NCBI RefSeq assembly: GCF_052116585.1
Contig: NZ_JBQKKT010000005.1
Coordinates: 1-64,000 of the forward strand
Direction: 5' to 3'
DNA length: 64,000 bases
From: Luteococcus sp052116585
Lineage (GTDB): Bacteria > Actinomycetota > Actinomycetes > Propionibacteriales > Propionibacteriaceae
The notes beneath the pieces were generated by a model, which saw nothing but the letters and a program-made list of their open reading frames with translations, did no database searches and was not told the DNA's origin. The translations under genes and the position numbers were made by a program. This document shows, in pieces, positions 8,606 to 16,785 of this stretch (position 1 is the stretch's first letter; each line of letters starts with the position of its first letter).

Positions 8606-9166
8606 TCAGTCCAGCGGAAGCTCCTCGGGCGGACGGGGTGTCTCCACCAGATCCTCGGCAACCTCCAGCTCCGTCACCGGCATCGGTGGGCGCACGATGA
8701 GCACCTCACAGGTGGCGCGCTTGACCACGTCGGTGGCCACATTGCCCAGCAGGCGATCGGCGATCGACACGTCCTGGATGGCCCCCACCACCAGCAGGTC
8801 CGCTCGCCGCTCCCCGGCCACCTGGATGAGTGCCGGCCCCGGCTCGCCGTCCACCAGCAGGGCGCCCGCCACCCGGGCGTCGTGACGACGGGCAATCTCG
8901 ACGGCCTCCGTAACGGCGTCCGTGGCAGCCTGCCGGCCGGAGACCAGCCCGATCCGGTTGTCCGCCAGACCCCGGGTGTTGCGGGCCTCGGCCCGTCGGG
9001 ACAGGGAGGACCAGGCGCACACGATCACCAGGTCGGCATCGTTGTGGTGGGCCAGCCACGCGGCGCGGGCCACGGTGGGTTCCGCGAGGGCAGAACCGTC
9101 GGTGCCCACCACGATGGTGCGGTACTCGTTCATGCGGGGCATCTCGTCCCCGGTGACGTCAGACAT
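8606..9166 (-). CDS. Universal stress protein (UspA family)
   Basis: A 186-residue single-domain USP. It opens with the strand IVVGTDGSALAEPTVARAA and ends with a core reading LLVVGAIQ, then RLLGNVATDVVKRATCEVLIV, which matches the ATP-binding Usp pattern (G-x2-G-x9-G-S/T) only partly. Nucleotide binding is therefore plausible but not certain. A 30-residue acidic, Pro-rich tail follows the domain. The ATG is preceded by GAGGAG, which lies at the very end of the upstream transporter gene, so the two are co-transcribed. Usp proteins act in the cytoplasm in stress and starvation; the specific role is unknown. Confidence 0.9.
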   Translation of the reverse strand: MSDVTGDEMPRMNEYRTIVVGTDGSALAEPTVARAAWLAHHNDADLVIVCAWSSLSRRAEARNTRGLADNRIGLVSGRQAATDAVTEAVEIARRHDARVAGALLVDGEPGPALIQVAGERRADLLVVGAIQDVSIADRLLGNVATDVVKRATCEVLIVRPPMPVTELEVAEDLVETPRPPEELPLD

Positions 9167-9174
9167 GGTGCTCC

Positions 9175-10563
9175 TCAGTGTGCCGTGGCGACGGGCGAAT
9201 CGAGGACGTCGTCGACGTCCTTGACGATGGGCGGTTCCTTGATGAACAGCATCACCAGACCAGCGACGGCCAGGAAGACCGCGGCAAAGGTGAGGGCGTT
9301 CACGGGGTCATTGCCCAGCAGGTGCTTGTAGACCCAGCCGAAGCTGAGCGTCTGGATCAGCATCGGGATCACGATCATCATGTTGACGATGCCCATGTAG
9401 ACGCCGTAGCGGGTGGACGGGATCATGCGCACGATCATGATGTACGGCACGCCCATGATCGAGGCCCAGGCCACACCGAGACCGACGATGGCCAGCAGCT
9501 GGGTGACCTGGCTGTTCATGTACGGGAAGACCAGCAGCCCGGCCGTCGCACACCACAGGCACAGGGTGTGCACCCACTTGGCGCCGAGCTTCTTGGCCAG
9601 CGCCACCAGACCAAAGGCCACGCAGAAGGTGACGATGTTGTAGGTGGCGTTCACCCGGCCGGTCTGTGCCACGGCCATCTGGTACGCCTGAGAGGTGGTG
9701 TCCGTCGTGTTGTAGAGGATCTTCGCGATGGCCAGGGAGATGTACTGCCAGTAGCAGTTCATCGCGTACCACTGGAAGAAGTAGACGGCGGCCAGCACCT
9801 TCATGGCGGTGGGCATGTCCACCAGGGCTTCCCAGATCTCTCGCAGGAAGCCGCCGACGCCGCCGCTCTCGGCCTTCTTGGCCTTGAGCTCGGCGAGCTC
9901 CGCGGCGCTCGGCTCATTCTCGGGGGTGCTGGTGACGCTGATCAGCACGGTGACCAGGGAGCACACCGAGCCCAGCATGAAGGCGCCGAAGGCCCACTTG
10001 GGGATACCAACTCCGGTGCCCAGGCCGAACATCCACTGGAAGATCGAGATCGACAGGTTGGCCAGGGTGATGCCCAAACCGGTGAAGAAGCTCTGGGCCA
10101 GGAAGCCCTTGCCCAGCTGCGACGGGGGCAGCTTGTCGGCGATGAAGGCACGGTAGGGCTCCATCGCGGTGTTGTTGCTGGCATCCAGCAGCCACAGCAG
10201 CAGTGCGGCCATCCAGACGGCCCAGACGAAGGGGAAGAGGAAGAGGCAGACCGCGCAGCCGATCGCGCCGATCAGGAAGAAGGGACGACGGCGGCCACGG
10301 AAGAAGCCGCTCTCCACCCAGGTGCGGTCACTGAGGGCGCCGATGATCGGCTGGATCAACAGGCCGGTGACCGGGCCGGCCAGGTTCAGCAGGGGCAGAT
10401 CCTCGGGATTCGCGCCCAGCATGGAGTAGATCGGGTTGATCGCCGTCTGCTGCATGCCGAAGGAGTACTGGATGCCGAAGAAGCCCAGGTTCATGAGCAG
10501 GATCTGCTTCATGCTCATCAGCGGCTTGCGGCGCACCGTCGTGGTGCTGGCCTGGGCCGTCAT
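9175..10563 (-). CDS. MFS sugar transporter, SLC45/sucrose-maltose symporter type
   Basis: A 462-residue 12-helix permease. The first helix region (MNLGFFGIQYSFGMQQTAIN) and the loop GALSDRTW...GRRRPFFLIGA are characteristic of the SUT/SLC45-like alpha-glucoside symporters. The cytoplasmic central loop (about residues 215-240) is charged. The ATG overlaps the stop of the upstream SRPBCC gene as ATGA, and the universal stress gene follows by 8 bp, so the three form one operon. The substrate is probably a disaccharide such as maltose or sucrose by family; no glycosidase is nearby to confirm it. Confidence 0.85.
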   Translation of the reverse strand: MTAQASTTTVRRKPLMSMKQILLMNLGFFGIQYSFGMQQTAINPIYSMLGANPEDLPLLNLAGPVTGLLIQPIIGALSDRTWVESGFFRGRRRPFFLIGAIGCAVCLFLFPFVWAVWMAALLLWLLDASNNTAMEPYRAFIADKLPPSQLGKGFLAQSFFTGLGITLANLSISIFQWMFGLGTGVGIPKWAFGAFMLGSVCSLVTVLISVTSTPENEPSAAELAELKAKKAESGGVGGFLREIWEALVDMPTAMKVLAAVYFFQWYAMNCYWQYISLAIAKILYNTTDTTSQAYQMAVAQTGRVNATYNIVTFCVAFGLVALAKKLGAKWVHTLCLWCATAGLLVFPYMNSQVTQLLAIVGLGVAWASIMGVPYIMIVRMIPSTRYGVYMGIVNMMIVIPMLIQTLSFGWVYKHLLGNDPVNALTFAAVFLAVAGLVMLFIKEPPIVKDVDDVLDSPVATAH

Positions 10564-11042
10564 CGCAGTCCTCCGTCGATGGGCGTGGCATTGGCCTGCA
10601 GCCACTGGTTGAGGCGCTCCAGTTCCAACTCCCAACCGTCGGAGTGCAGCTGGGACTGCGTCGGGTCATAAGGCCCCTGGATGATGCGGACGAGGGTTCC
10701 CTTCTTGCCCATCTTGGTGAACTCGACGCGCAGTTCCAGCGGCTGGTCCGGGTTGATGCCCTCGTCACCGGTGATCCGCTGCTTGGCGACGAAGACGTCG
10801 GGGCGGAAGAATTCGGTGAAGACGGCATCGGTCCCCACCACCAGGCCATCGGACTCGCGGACCTTGTCGTGGTGGTGGCGGCCACCGGGGCGCAGGTCAC
10901 TGGCCAGGGTGGCCGGATCGACGTGCCAGCCAGGGGATCCTCTCCACTGGCTCATCTGCTCCGGGATGGTGAAGGCGTCGAAGATGACCTTCCGGTCGTA
11001 GGGGAACTGCCGCTCCACCACGAGGATCATGTTCGCGGTCAT
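10560..11042 (-). CDS. SRPBCC/AHSA1-like domain protein
   Basis: A 160-residue soluble protein with the START-like fold of the AHSA1 (Activator of Hsp90 ATPase homologue) family. Supporting motifs are the N-terminal ERQFPYDRKVIFDAFTIPEQ, the Trp-rich loop with PGWHVDP, and a C-terminal amphipathic helix ending LERLNQWL. The ATG chosen (TANMILV) follows GGAGGG; a longer frame adds 12 residues without a better site. It leads the operon with the sugar transporter and stress protein. These proteins bind hydrophobic ligands; the ligand is unknown. Confidence 0.8.
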   Translation of the reverse strand: MTANMILVVERQFPYDRKVIFDAFTIPEQMSQWRGSPGWHVDPATLASDLRPGGRHHHDKVRESDGLVVGTDAVFTEFFRPDVFVAKQRITGDEGINPDQPLELRVEFTKMGKKGTLVRIIQGPYDPTQSQLHSDGWELELERLNQWLQANATPIDGGLR

Positions 11043-11263
11043 GGGCCCTCCGTCGTTGGGGGTGAATTGTGGACCCAATGATTGACCCTGCGGTCGGTTT
11101 CCGGAATGCGTGCGGGGGAATCCACCGCCAATCGGAAGTGCTCAGGCAGGAAGCAGTACAGAGCACAGGGAATCGGCTTCCGTGTGGGTCAATTGAGTGG
11201 TTCAAATACCTCGCCGTCGGTGTGTTGCCGTGAGGGCGCGGACCCAAGGGATTCGCCTCCGGA

Positions 11264-11725
11264 TCACAACCCCAGGGCGGGCAATACGCGGAATTGCAGC
11301 ATCGGTGCCAGGTCGCCCGGTAACGGCTGACCCGGGTCCAACCAACGGATCTCCTCGATCTCCGCCGCCGGCTGCGGAGTCCCGGTCAGGGGATGGGTGA
11401 AGACGTGACTGCGCAACAGGTGGTCCGGCTCATTCGCGGCGGCGGCCTCGAAGACTCCGAGCGACCGGATCGTGTCCGCGTGCAGTTCCAGGCTCACCTC
11501 CTCGCCGCACTCCCGGATCGCCGCATCGGCGGGGCTCTCGCCCGGTTCGTGCTTGCCGCCGACGAGCATGAAGCGACTGGTCCCACGCTTGCGAACCGTC
11601 AGGATGCGCCCGTCCTCGTCGCGCAGGACGACGGCGCTGACGATGATCAGCGGCTGGGTGCCGGGAGCCGAAGACTTCTCTTCCGGCTCACGGGTCTCGT
11701 GTGTGGGGTCAAGATCCTGGGGCAT
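11264..11725 (-). CDS. Nudix hydrolase
   Basis: A 153-residue Nudix enzyme. The Nudix box reads GGKHEPGESPADAAIRECGEEVSL in pieces: a Gly, the ESPAD segment, and catalytic RECGEE, matching G-x5-E-x7-R-E-x-x-E-E apart from the final Gly, which is Ser. The first 20 residues are a charged, disordered-looking leader. The ATG follows GAGGAGG. It hydrolyses a nucleoside-diphosphate derivative, probably in housecleaning; the substrate cannot be told. It is divergent from the lipoprotein gene at 12002. Confidence 0.9.
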   Translation of the reverse strand: MPQDLDPTHETREPEEKSSAPGTQPLIIVSAVVLRDEDGRILTVRKRGTSRFMLVGGKHEPGESPADAAIRECGEEVSLELHADTIRSLGVFEAAAANEPDHLLRSHVFTHPLTGTPQPAAEIEEIRWLDPGQPLPGDLAPMLQFRVLPALGL

Positions 11726-11989
11726 GGTCCTCCTCGTCGACGCACCATCCCTATCATTCGATCCCCGGTGGCCCCAGTCGCTTCAACCACTCGCCCCTCA
11801 TGCCTCACGGTCCACAGACAGCTCCTGCGCTGACCACACTCCCCGCCCAGCCCGGCTGGTCTGGCTCCTGACCGGGACCTGATGAATCCAGCCGGGCCGT
11901 CCGTGCGGGGCTGGTCATCCGCGCCGCCAGACATGGTCGTCAAGGGATCGAATCAAACAACGGCGGGAGCGCTGGCCGCTGGGGGCACG

Positions 11990-11995
11990 TAGGCT
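11990..11995 (+). promoter_or_regulatory. TAGGCT -10, leaderless start for the lipoprotein gene
   Basis: TAGGCT ends six bases before the ATG at 12002, and no ribosome binding site precedes that ATG. This spacing puts the RNA start on or next to the start codon, as in leaderless actinobacterial messages. Confidence 0.5.
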
Positions 11996-12001
11996 CGTGC
12001 C

Positions 12002-13432
12002 ATGACGAGCATGGGGAGGGGACTGCGCAAGGCCGGGTTGCTGGCCTCGTCGCTCCTGCTCGTGCAGGCCTGCAGCGCCCCTGATCCGGTCTCCATGCCC
12101 AGCCCGGAGCCCGAGCCGACAACCACGACGGTCAGCCCGACCCCCACGCCCCGCCCCACCGCCAGGGTGGACAACACCATGGCGCGGGAGGTTCCGCTGT
12201 TGTGGCAGCTGCAGACCACCCCGGTCAGTGACGTGGCGAATGTTGCCGGACGAGCCGTGTTGATGGTCAGCGTCAAGGATGGCCTGGAGGTCCAGGCCCT
12301 GGACTTGTCCACCGGCGCAGTGCAGTGGGCGCACCGTGTCACCTCGTCGCTGGTGGCCCCGCAGACCGCCATGCCGGTCACCACGCTGCGCAACCGCTAC
12401 ATCGCCATCCTCGAGCCGCTGCGCGGGACGGACGGGCGCGCGCGTCTGCGCCTGCTCGACATCGAGCAGCAGGGCAAGGCCGTCGCGGGAAGCGGTGTCT
12501 ACATCTTCACGTCCTTCCCCGAGCGATGCCTGGACGACTCGTCCATGGTGTGCGCCAAGGCCGTCAAGGGATCCCGCTCCGTCGAGGTCCGCGTCGGGCC
12601 CCGGGGGGCGGCAACGGAACGAGCCATGCCCGACGAGGGCGACAGCTACCAGGATCTGGGTGCCCACGGACTCGTGCGATTCCTGGACCCCAAGACCCGC
12701 AAGGCCTCCATCGGTGTGGAGAAGGGCGGCAAGCTGCTGTGGAGTCGGCCCGAGCGCGACGTTTTCGGGCGGCTTTCTCCGGAGGCGGGATGGACCTTCC
12801 GGGCACAGGGGACCGTCATCTACGGCACGGTGATGCTGCCGCGCGCCACGATCGCCGATCCGTTGCCGCAGCGCTACCTGACCCTGGCGCTGGACCGGCG
12901 CAATGGCAGCACCCTGTGGAAGATGCCGGGTGCCGATCTGGCCTGCAGCTCCCGGCGTGATGTGGACCTGCTGTGTGAATGGCAGGCCGGTCTGGTGCGT
13001 CGCGACGGTTCTGTGGAGCAGGGCCGGATGGTGGTCCACCGGCTCAACGCGCGCACGGGGGAGAAGATCTGGAGCACCCGCCCGATCTTCGTGCGGGCTC
13101 CCGACGCCGGTCAGCTCGGCACCAGCGGGGAGGGGGTGGTGGCCACTGAGTCCGGCGGCCGCCTCTGGATCGACGCCGTGACCGGCCACATGCGTCCCGC
13201 CCAGCCCGCCGACGTCACCTGGCGACGGGTGGCCGTGCAGGTGCCCAGTGACCAGGTGAGTTTCCGCGGCAGCACCAAGGTCACCACCCGTCGCGCCGTG
13301 GTCAACCAGAACGCACCGGTCAACGCTCCAGAACGTTTCTACGCCCCACTGCCCCCGGGTACGGGTGCCCGCTTCGACATGACCCAGGTGGTCAGCCTTC
13401 CTGGCCGCGTGGTCGCCCTCGACCTGGCCTGA
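12002..13432 (+). CDS. Putative lipoprotein with PQQ-like beta-propeller
   Basis: A 476-residue exported protein. The N-terminus has basic residues, a hydrophobic stretch and LLVQACSA, a weak lipobox with Gln at -2. A Pro/Thr linker (about residues 33-55) leads into a repeat domain with blades such as VQALDLSTGAVQWAHRV, LALDRRNGSTLWKMPG and HRLNARTGEKIWSTRP, typical of PQQ-like/quinoprotein beta-propellers. Cys pairs in the later blades suggest disulfides. No enzyme signature is visible; a surface sensor or assembly role is possible. The message looks leaderless. Confidence 0.75.
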   Translation: MTSMGRGLRKAGLLASSLLLVQACSAPDPVSMPSPEPEPTTTTVSPTPTPRPTARVDNTMAREVPLLWQLQTTPVSDVANVAGRAVLMVSVKDGLEVQALDLSTGAVQWAHRVTSSLVAPQTAMPVTTLRNRYIAILEPLRGTDGRARLRLLDIEQQGKAVAGSGVYIFTSFPERCLDDSSMVCAKAVKGSRSVEVRVGPRGAATERAMPDEGDSYQDLGAHGLVRFLDPKTRKASIGVEKGGKLLWSRPERDVFGRLSPEAGWTFRAQGTVIYGTVMLPRATIADPLPQRYLTLALDRRNGSTLWKMPGADLACSSRRDVDLLCEWQAGLVRRDGSVEQGRMVVHRLNARTGEKIWSTRPIFVRAPDAGQLGTSGEGVVATESGGRLWIDAVTGHMRPAQPADVTWRRVAVQVPSDQVSFRGSTKVTTRRAVVNQNAPVNAPERFYAPLPPGTGARFDMTQVVSLPGRVVALDLA

Positions 13433-13589
13433 TCGCGATCGCTGCCCGGGCCTGTTGGTTCACGGTGGCTGTTGGTTCACGGGGTCTGTCGAGGGGCGGG
13501 ACGTGCACCCGGCGGCCGTCGGCGGCAGACTGGCCCCATGGGCGCCGTGGGTCGTGTTGTCCGTACCGCCTTCGGAAGGGGAGCTTGAG

Positions 13590-14357
13590 ATGGTCTGGTG
13601 GACGGCGCCGCTGGGCTTGCTGGTGGGCGCTGTGATGGGCAGCCTCGGAGGCGGTGGGGCGATCATCACGATCCCCCTGCTGGTCTACCTGCTGCACCAG
13701 GATCCCCATGCCGCCTCGGAGGGATCCCTGGTGATCGTCGGCCTCTCGTCGCTGATCGGCCTCTACCCCCATGTCCGGGGCGGCCGGGTGCGGTGGCGTG
13801 ACGGAGCGGTCTTCGGGGCCCTGGGCATCGTGGGGTCGATCGTGGGCAGTGCCGCGTCAGCACGAATGGATGGGCAGCTCCTCCTGGCGCTGTTCAGCGT
13901 GCTGCTGCTGGTGGTGGCCTCCCTGATGTTCCGCACCTGGTTCCGCGGGCGCGGTGGCAACGACACGGCGCGCCCGGCCAAGCCCTTCGGGCACCTGCTG
14001 CTCACGGCAACCGGCGTGGGGATGCTCACGGGCTTCTTCGGGGTTGGCGGTGGTTTCGCCGTGGTGCCGGCGCTCACGCTGGTGCTCGGTTTCCCCATCA
14101 GCCAGGCGATCGCCACCTCCCTGCTGGTGATCGCCATCAACTGCGCCACGGCCCTGGCGTCACGCTTCACGATTGGCCTGCACGTCGACTGGGGCATCGT
14201 GCTGCCCTTCGCACTGGCCGCCTGCGTGGGCAGCGTCACCGGTGGTTGGTTCACGCGCACTGCGCGCCCCCGCAGCCTGCAGTTCGCCTTTGCCTGTCTG
14301 CTGGTGGTGTTGGCGCTGTGGATTGGTGGCCAGAGCATCACCGGTCTGCTTGCCTGA
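13590..14357 (+). CDS. TauE/SafE-family membrane permease
   Basis: A 255-residue membrane protein of about eight helices from the TauE/SafE (DUF81) family, which exports or imports small sulfur-containing or organic anions. Two Gly-rich half-repeats are visible: GAVMGSLGGGGAIITIPLLV near the N-terminus and GMLTGFFGVGGGFAVVPAL in the second half, the internal duplication of the family. The ATG follows GAAGGGGAG. It is a single gene with a hairpin terminator at 14412. The substrate is unknown. Confidence 0.85.
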   Translation: MVWWTAPLGLLVGAVMGSLGGGGAIITIPLLVYLLHQDPHAASEGSLVIVGLSSLIGLYPHVRGGRVRWRDGAVFGALGIVGSIVGSAASARMDGQLLLALFSVLLLVVASLMFRTWFRGRGGNDTARPAKPFGHLLLTATGVGMLTGFFGVGGGFAVVPALTLVLGFPISQAIATSLLVIAINCATALASRFTIGLHVDWGIVLPFALAACVGSVTGGWFTRTARPRSLQFAFACLLVVLALWIGGQSITGLLA

Positions 14358-14411
14358 CCGACTCGCCTGACTGACTCGCGTCGTCCCGGGCGTCGCTGGC
14401 GGAGGTGACTG

Positions 14412-14447
14412 CTGCTGGCCGCCCGCAGGGATGCGGGCGGCCAGCAG
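14412..14447. terminator. Bidirectional hairpin terminator
   Basis: CTGCTGGCCGCCCGCA at 14412-14427 pairs exactly with 14432-14447 around a GGGA loop. It lies between the convergent permease and VOC genes. Confidence 0.75.
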
Positions 14448-14453
14448 GAGGGG

Positions 14454-14855
14454 TCACTGGCCGCCGATGTTGATCATCCAGACGATGCCGAAGCGGTCGA
14501 CGAGCATGCCGAACTCGGCACCCCACATCTGCTTCTCCAACGGGACGGTGACCTGGCCACCCTGGGAGAGTCCGTCGAAGTGCTCGCGCAGCTTCGGATC
14601 ATCGCCCACCAGGGCGACGGTGACATTGGTGCCTGCCTGGTAGGGCATGCCGTCGGGGCTGTCGGAGGCCATCAGGAAGAAGCCCTCCGGCGTGCGCAGC
14701 TCGCTGTGCATGACGCCGTCTGCGGGCAGACCCTCCTGGCCCGATTCGCCGAAGGTCATCACCCGCAGCTCACCGCCCAGCACTGACTGGTAGAACTCCA
14801 TGGCCTCTCGGCAGGTGCCCTGATAGCTGATGTACGGCGCGAGTTCTGCGCTTAT
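14454..14855 (-). CDS. PhnB-like VOC (glyoxalase fold) protein, apparent ATA start
   Basis: A VOC-superfamily protein of the PhnB-like type (EFYQSVLGGELRVMTFGE, then LMASDSP and FGMLVDRFGIVWMIN). The first ATG (14801) would remove the first beta strand. The frame stays open upstream through SAELAPYISYQGTCREAM, the usual N-terminus of these proteins. It contains no ATG, GTG or TTG, but an AGGAG sits six bases before an ATA at 14855-14853. I therefore place the start at ATA, giving 133 residues. If ATA is not used, the product is a 115-residue truncated form. The ligand is unknown. Confidence 0.75.
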   Translation of the reverse strand: MSAELAPYISYQGTCREAMEFYQSVLGGELRVMTFGESGQEGLPADGVMHSELRTPEGFFLMASDSPDGMPYQAGTNVTVALVGDDPKLREHFDGLSQGGQVTVPLEKQMWGAEFGMLVDRFGIVWMINIGGQ

Positions 14856-14939
14856 GACGTGCTCCTGATTGTTGAAGGTGTGACAAAACTAGCGCCTCGG
14901 GGCGGGCCAGCGCGCCCGGTTGCGGAACTGCGCTGGGCC

Positions 14940-14945
14940 TAGCCT
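14940..14945 (+). promoter_or_regulatory. TAGCCT -10, leaderless start for the HAD gene
   Basis: TAGCCT ends six bases before the ATG at 14952 and there is no ribosome binding site between them. This is the same geometry as 11990/12002. Confidence 0.5.
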
Positions 14946-14951
14946 TGGGGC

Positions 14952-15605
14952 ATGCCTCTTCTGCTGCTGGATCTGGACAACACCTTGGTGGATCGCGCCG
15001 TCGCCTACCGCGCCTGGGCGGTGGACTTCCTGGCCCAACGAGGGGCCGATCCGCTGCTGGTGGACGAGATGGTCCGGGCCGACGGCGACGGGCTGCGCCC
15101 CAAGCCGGAGGCTGCGCTGGATCTGCAGCAGGTGCTGGGTCTGGACGATGAGGAGACCGCCACCATCACCCAGGTGCTCCGCAAGGGGGTCCTGGACCAT
15201 CTCAGCGTCGAGCCCGACGTGCTGGCGGCCTTGGACCGGGCCTCGCAGGCAGGCTGGACGCCCTTCATCGTGACCAATGGCGTCGTGCCGCAGCAGGACC
15301 TCAAGATCACCAATCTGGGTCTGGACCGGCACGTCGCGGGCTGGGTGGTCAGCGACGTCGTGGGCGTCCGCAAACCCGATCCGCGGATCTTCCACATTGC
15401 CGCGGAGCAGGCAGGGCAGTCGCTGGACGGCGCGTGGATGGTGGGCGACGCACACGACACCGACATCGAGGGCGCCCAGGCTGCGGGACTGCGCAGCATC
15501 TGGATGCGTCGGGGGAGGCCGTGGCCCCAGAGCCAGCCGGAGCCGACGGTGATGGTCGATTCCTTCCCCGAGGCCGTCGAGTCGGTCTTGACCTGGCGGG
15601 ACTGA
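14952..15605 (+). CDS. HAD-family hydrolase
   Basis: A 217-residue haloacid dehalogenase-type phosphatase. Motif I is LLLDLDNTLVD (nucleophile and acid-base Asp at residues 7 and 9), motif II is FIVTNG, motif III is the Lys in GVRKPDPRIF, and motif IV is MVGDAHDTDIEGAQ. A helical cap lies between motifs I and II, as in subfamily I. It is cytoplasmic and probably dephosphorylates a small metabolite; the substrate cannot be told. The gene starts at an apparently leaderless ATG and ends at a hairpin terminator. Confidence 0.9.
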   Translation: MPLLLLDLDNTLVDRAVAYRAWAVDFLAQRGADPLLVDEMVRADGDGLRPKPEAALDLQQVLGLDDEETATITQVLRKGVLDHLSVEPDVLAALDRASQAGWTPFIVTNGVVPQQDLKITNLGLDRHVAGWVVSDVVGVRKPDPRIFHIAAEQAGQSLDGAWMVGDAHDTDIEGAQAAGLRSIWMRRGRPWPQSQPEPTVMVDSFPEAVESVLTWRD

Positions 15606-15919
15606 GCGCCGAGGTAGGTGATGGCTGGCGTGGTTGAGAGCTGACCCGCGGCCGGGCACAGACCAACCCCACTTTGTCACGCGGTCGGTTCACGTTGTCC
15701 ACGCTGCAGAGCCGTGGGATCCCCGCGAAAACGACGAGTGCCCGCGACCGACGCTGGTCGCGGGCACTCCTGATTGCTGCCGTACTGGTGACAGCTGTTG
15801 TCGTGCCGGGCTGGCAGGGGCCAGCGGGTCTTGCACGAGCGGCTGTCCGTGCGGGGATGGGCCACCGGTGGTGCAGGCCGATCGGGGAGAGGTCTGCTGC
15901 CGTGGGCTCGGGGCTCGTG
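15606..15919. other. Intergenic region between convergent genes
   Basis: This holds the hairpin at 15736-15769 and no open frame with a ribosome binding site. Nothing else could be supported. Confidence 0.6.
15736..15769. terminator. Hairpin terminator after the HAD gene
   Basis: GAGTGCCCGCGACC at 15736-15749 pairs exactly with 15756-15769 around a 6-nt loop. It lies between convergent genes. Confidence 0.7.
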
Positions 15920-16090
15920 TCAGGCGGCGTACAGGGCGGGAGCCGTGGTCACGGGCTCCTGTTCGCGCATGTCACGGGCCGAGAGGACGACGTCGGCCGT
16001 CTGGCGCGGGCTGGGAGCGTCGAGCAGCCAGAGGACGGCGGCGACGGTCCAGAGTGCGAGGATGATCGCGAGGAAGGCAAGCGGGGTCAT
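15920..16090 (-). CDS. Single-helix membrane microprotein, 56 residues
   Basis: A small protein with one N-terminal transmembrane helix (about residues 3-22, LAFLAIILALWTVAAVLWLL) and a polar tail containing VVLSARDMREQEPV. The ATG follows AGGAGATAGAC, a good site, which argues for a real gene; a longer frame starting 14 codons upstream would include this site inside the gene. The next gene upstream (16282-16440) has the same plan and a similar ARD-x-P tail, so the two look like diverged paralogues. Function unknown. Confidence 0.6.
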   Translation of the reverse strand: MTPLAFLAIILALWTVAAVLWLLDAPSPRQTADVVLSARDMREQEPVTTAPALYAA

Positions 16091-16281
16091 GTCTATCTCC
16101 TGTGGGGTCAGAGCGGTGATCCCCCCGAACACCGCACCTCTACATTGAGGTGCGTCAACTCTAGCGCCTCAGCAAAGCTTCAGGGAAGTGCTGGGTGCAA
16201 GGAAATGTTCACCATTCGGTAACGACTGGGTCGGGTGGGTGGATCCTGGGGCGCTTGGAGGGGTCGTTCGTGGCGGTCGCG

Positions 16282-16440
16282 TCAGGCGGCCTTGTGCTGC
16301 TCATCCGCGATCACGGGGTCGTCGTCGCGGGCCTGCAGCACGGTCTCGATGGCGGCCGAGGTCTGCTGCGCGCTGTCGCTGAACCAGGCCAGGGCGGCTG
16401 CCGACATGAGCAGGATGATGGCGATGAAGAGGGCGAGCAT
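16282..16440 (-). CDS. Single-helix membrane microprotein, 52 residues
   Basis: I translated this by hand: an ATG at 16440 preceded by GGAAAGAACCACC opens a 52-residue frame ending in TGA at 16282. The first 19 residues (LALFIAIILLMSAAALAW) form a transmembrane helix. The tail (QQTSAAIETVLQARDDDPV) is polar and resembles the tail of the 56-residue neighbour around ARD. Tandem, same-strand genes of this kind suggest a duplicated pair. No known family is recognised. Confidence 0.55.
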   Translation of the reverse strand: MLALFIAIILLMSAAALAWFSDSAQQTSAAIETVLQARDDDPVIADEQHKAA

Positions 16441-16785
16441 GGTGGTTCTTTCCGTGATGGGAGGAATCGTGGTCTTCTCAGCCCCCGCTGCGAAAGTCTT
16501 TGTGTGTCAGGCGGTTCCGGCGCCATCTCGATATTATGACGCCCCTCATGCCTCGGCTCATCCAGAGTGGCAAATCTGTACTGACCGAGGCAAATAAAAC
16601 GCTAAAGTTGCCCTGAATCTTCAGCTTTCGCACGACGTCCCCGCGTGTTGCTTCCGGTGCCCGCCCCTGGATGCCCTCCCGCGAGAAGTGTTGGATTCCG
16701 GTCCCGTCAGGGCCGCGCGGTATCCTCGGGTTCCCATGTGCACCACCTTCCCCACACCCGGACTCCTGGCCCGAGGTGGCTCGCG
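16441..16785. other. Divergent intergenic region with an AT-rich island
   Basis: This separates the microprotein (minus) from the helicase (plus). Around 16530-16615 the sequence is much richer in A+T than its surroundings (CGATATTATG, CAAATAAAACG), as expected for promoter DNA. TATTAT/ATAATA can serve as a -10 on either strand, but I see no clean -35 at 17 bp. No gene is supported. Confidence 0.5.
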
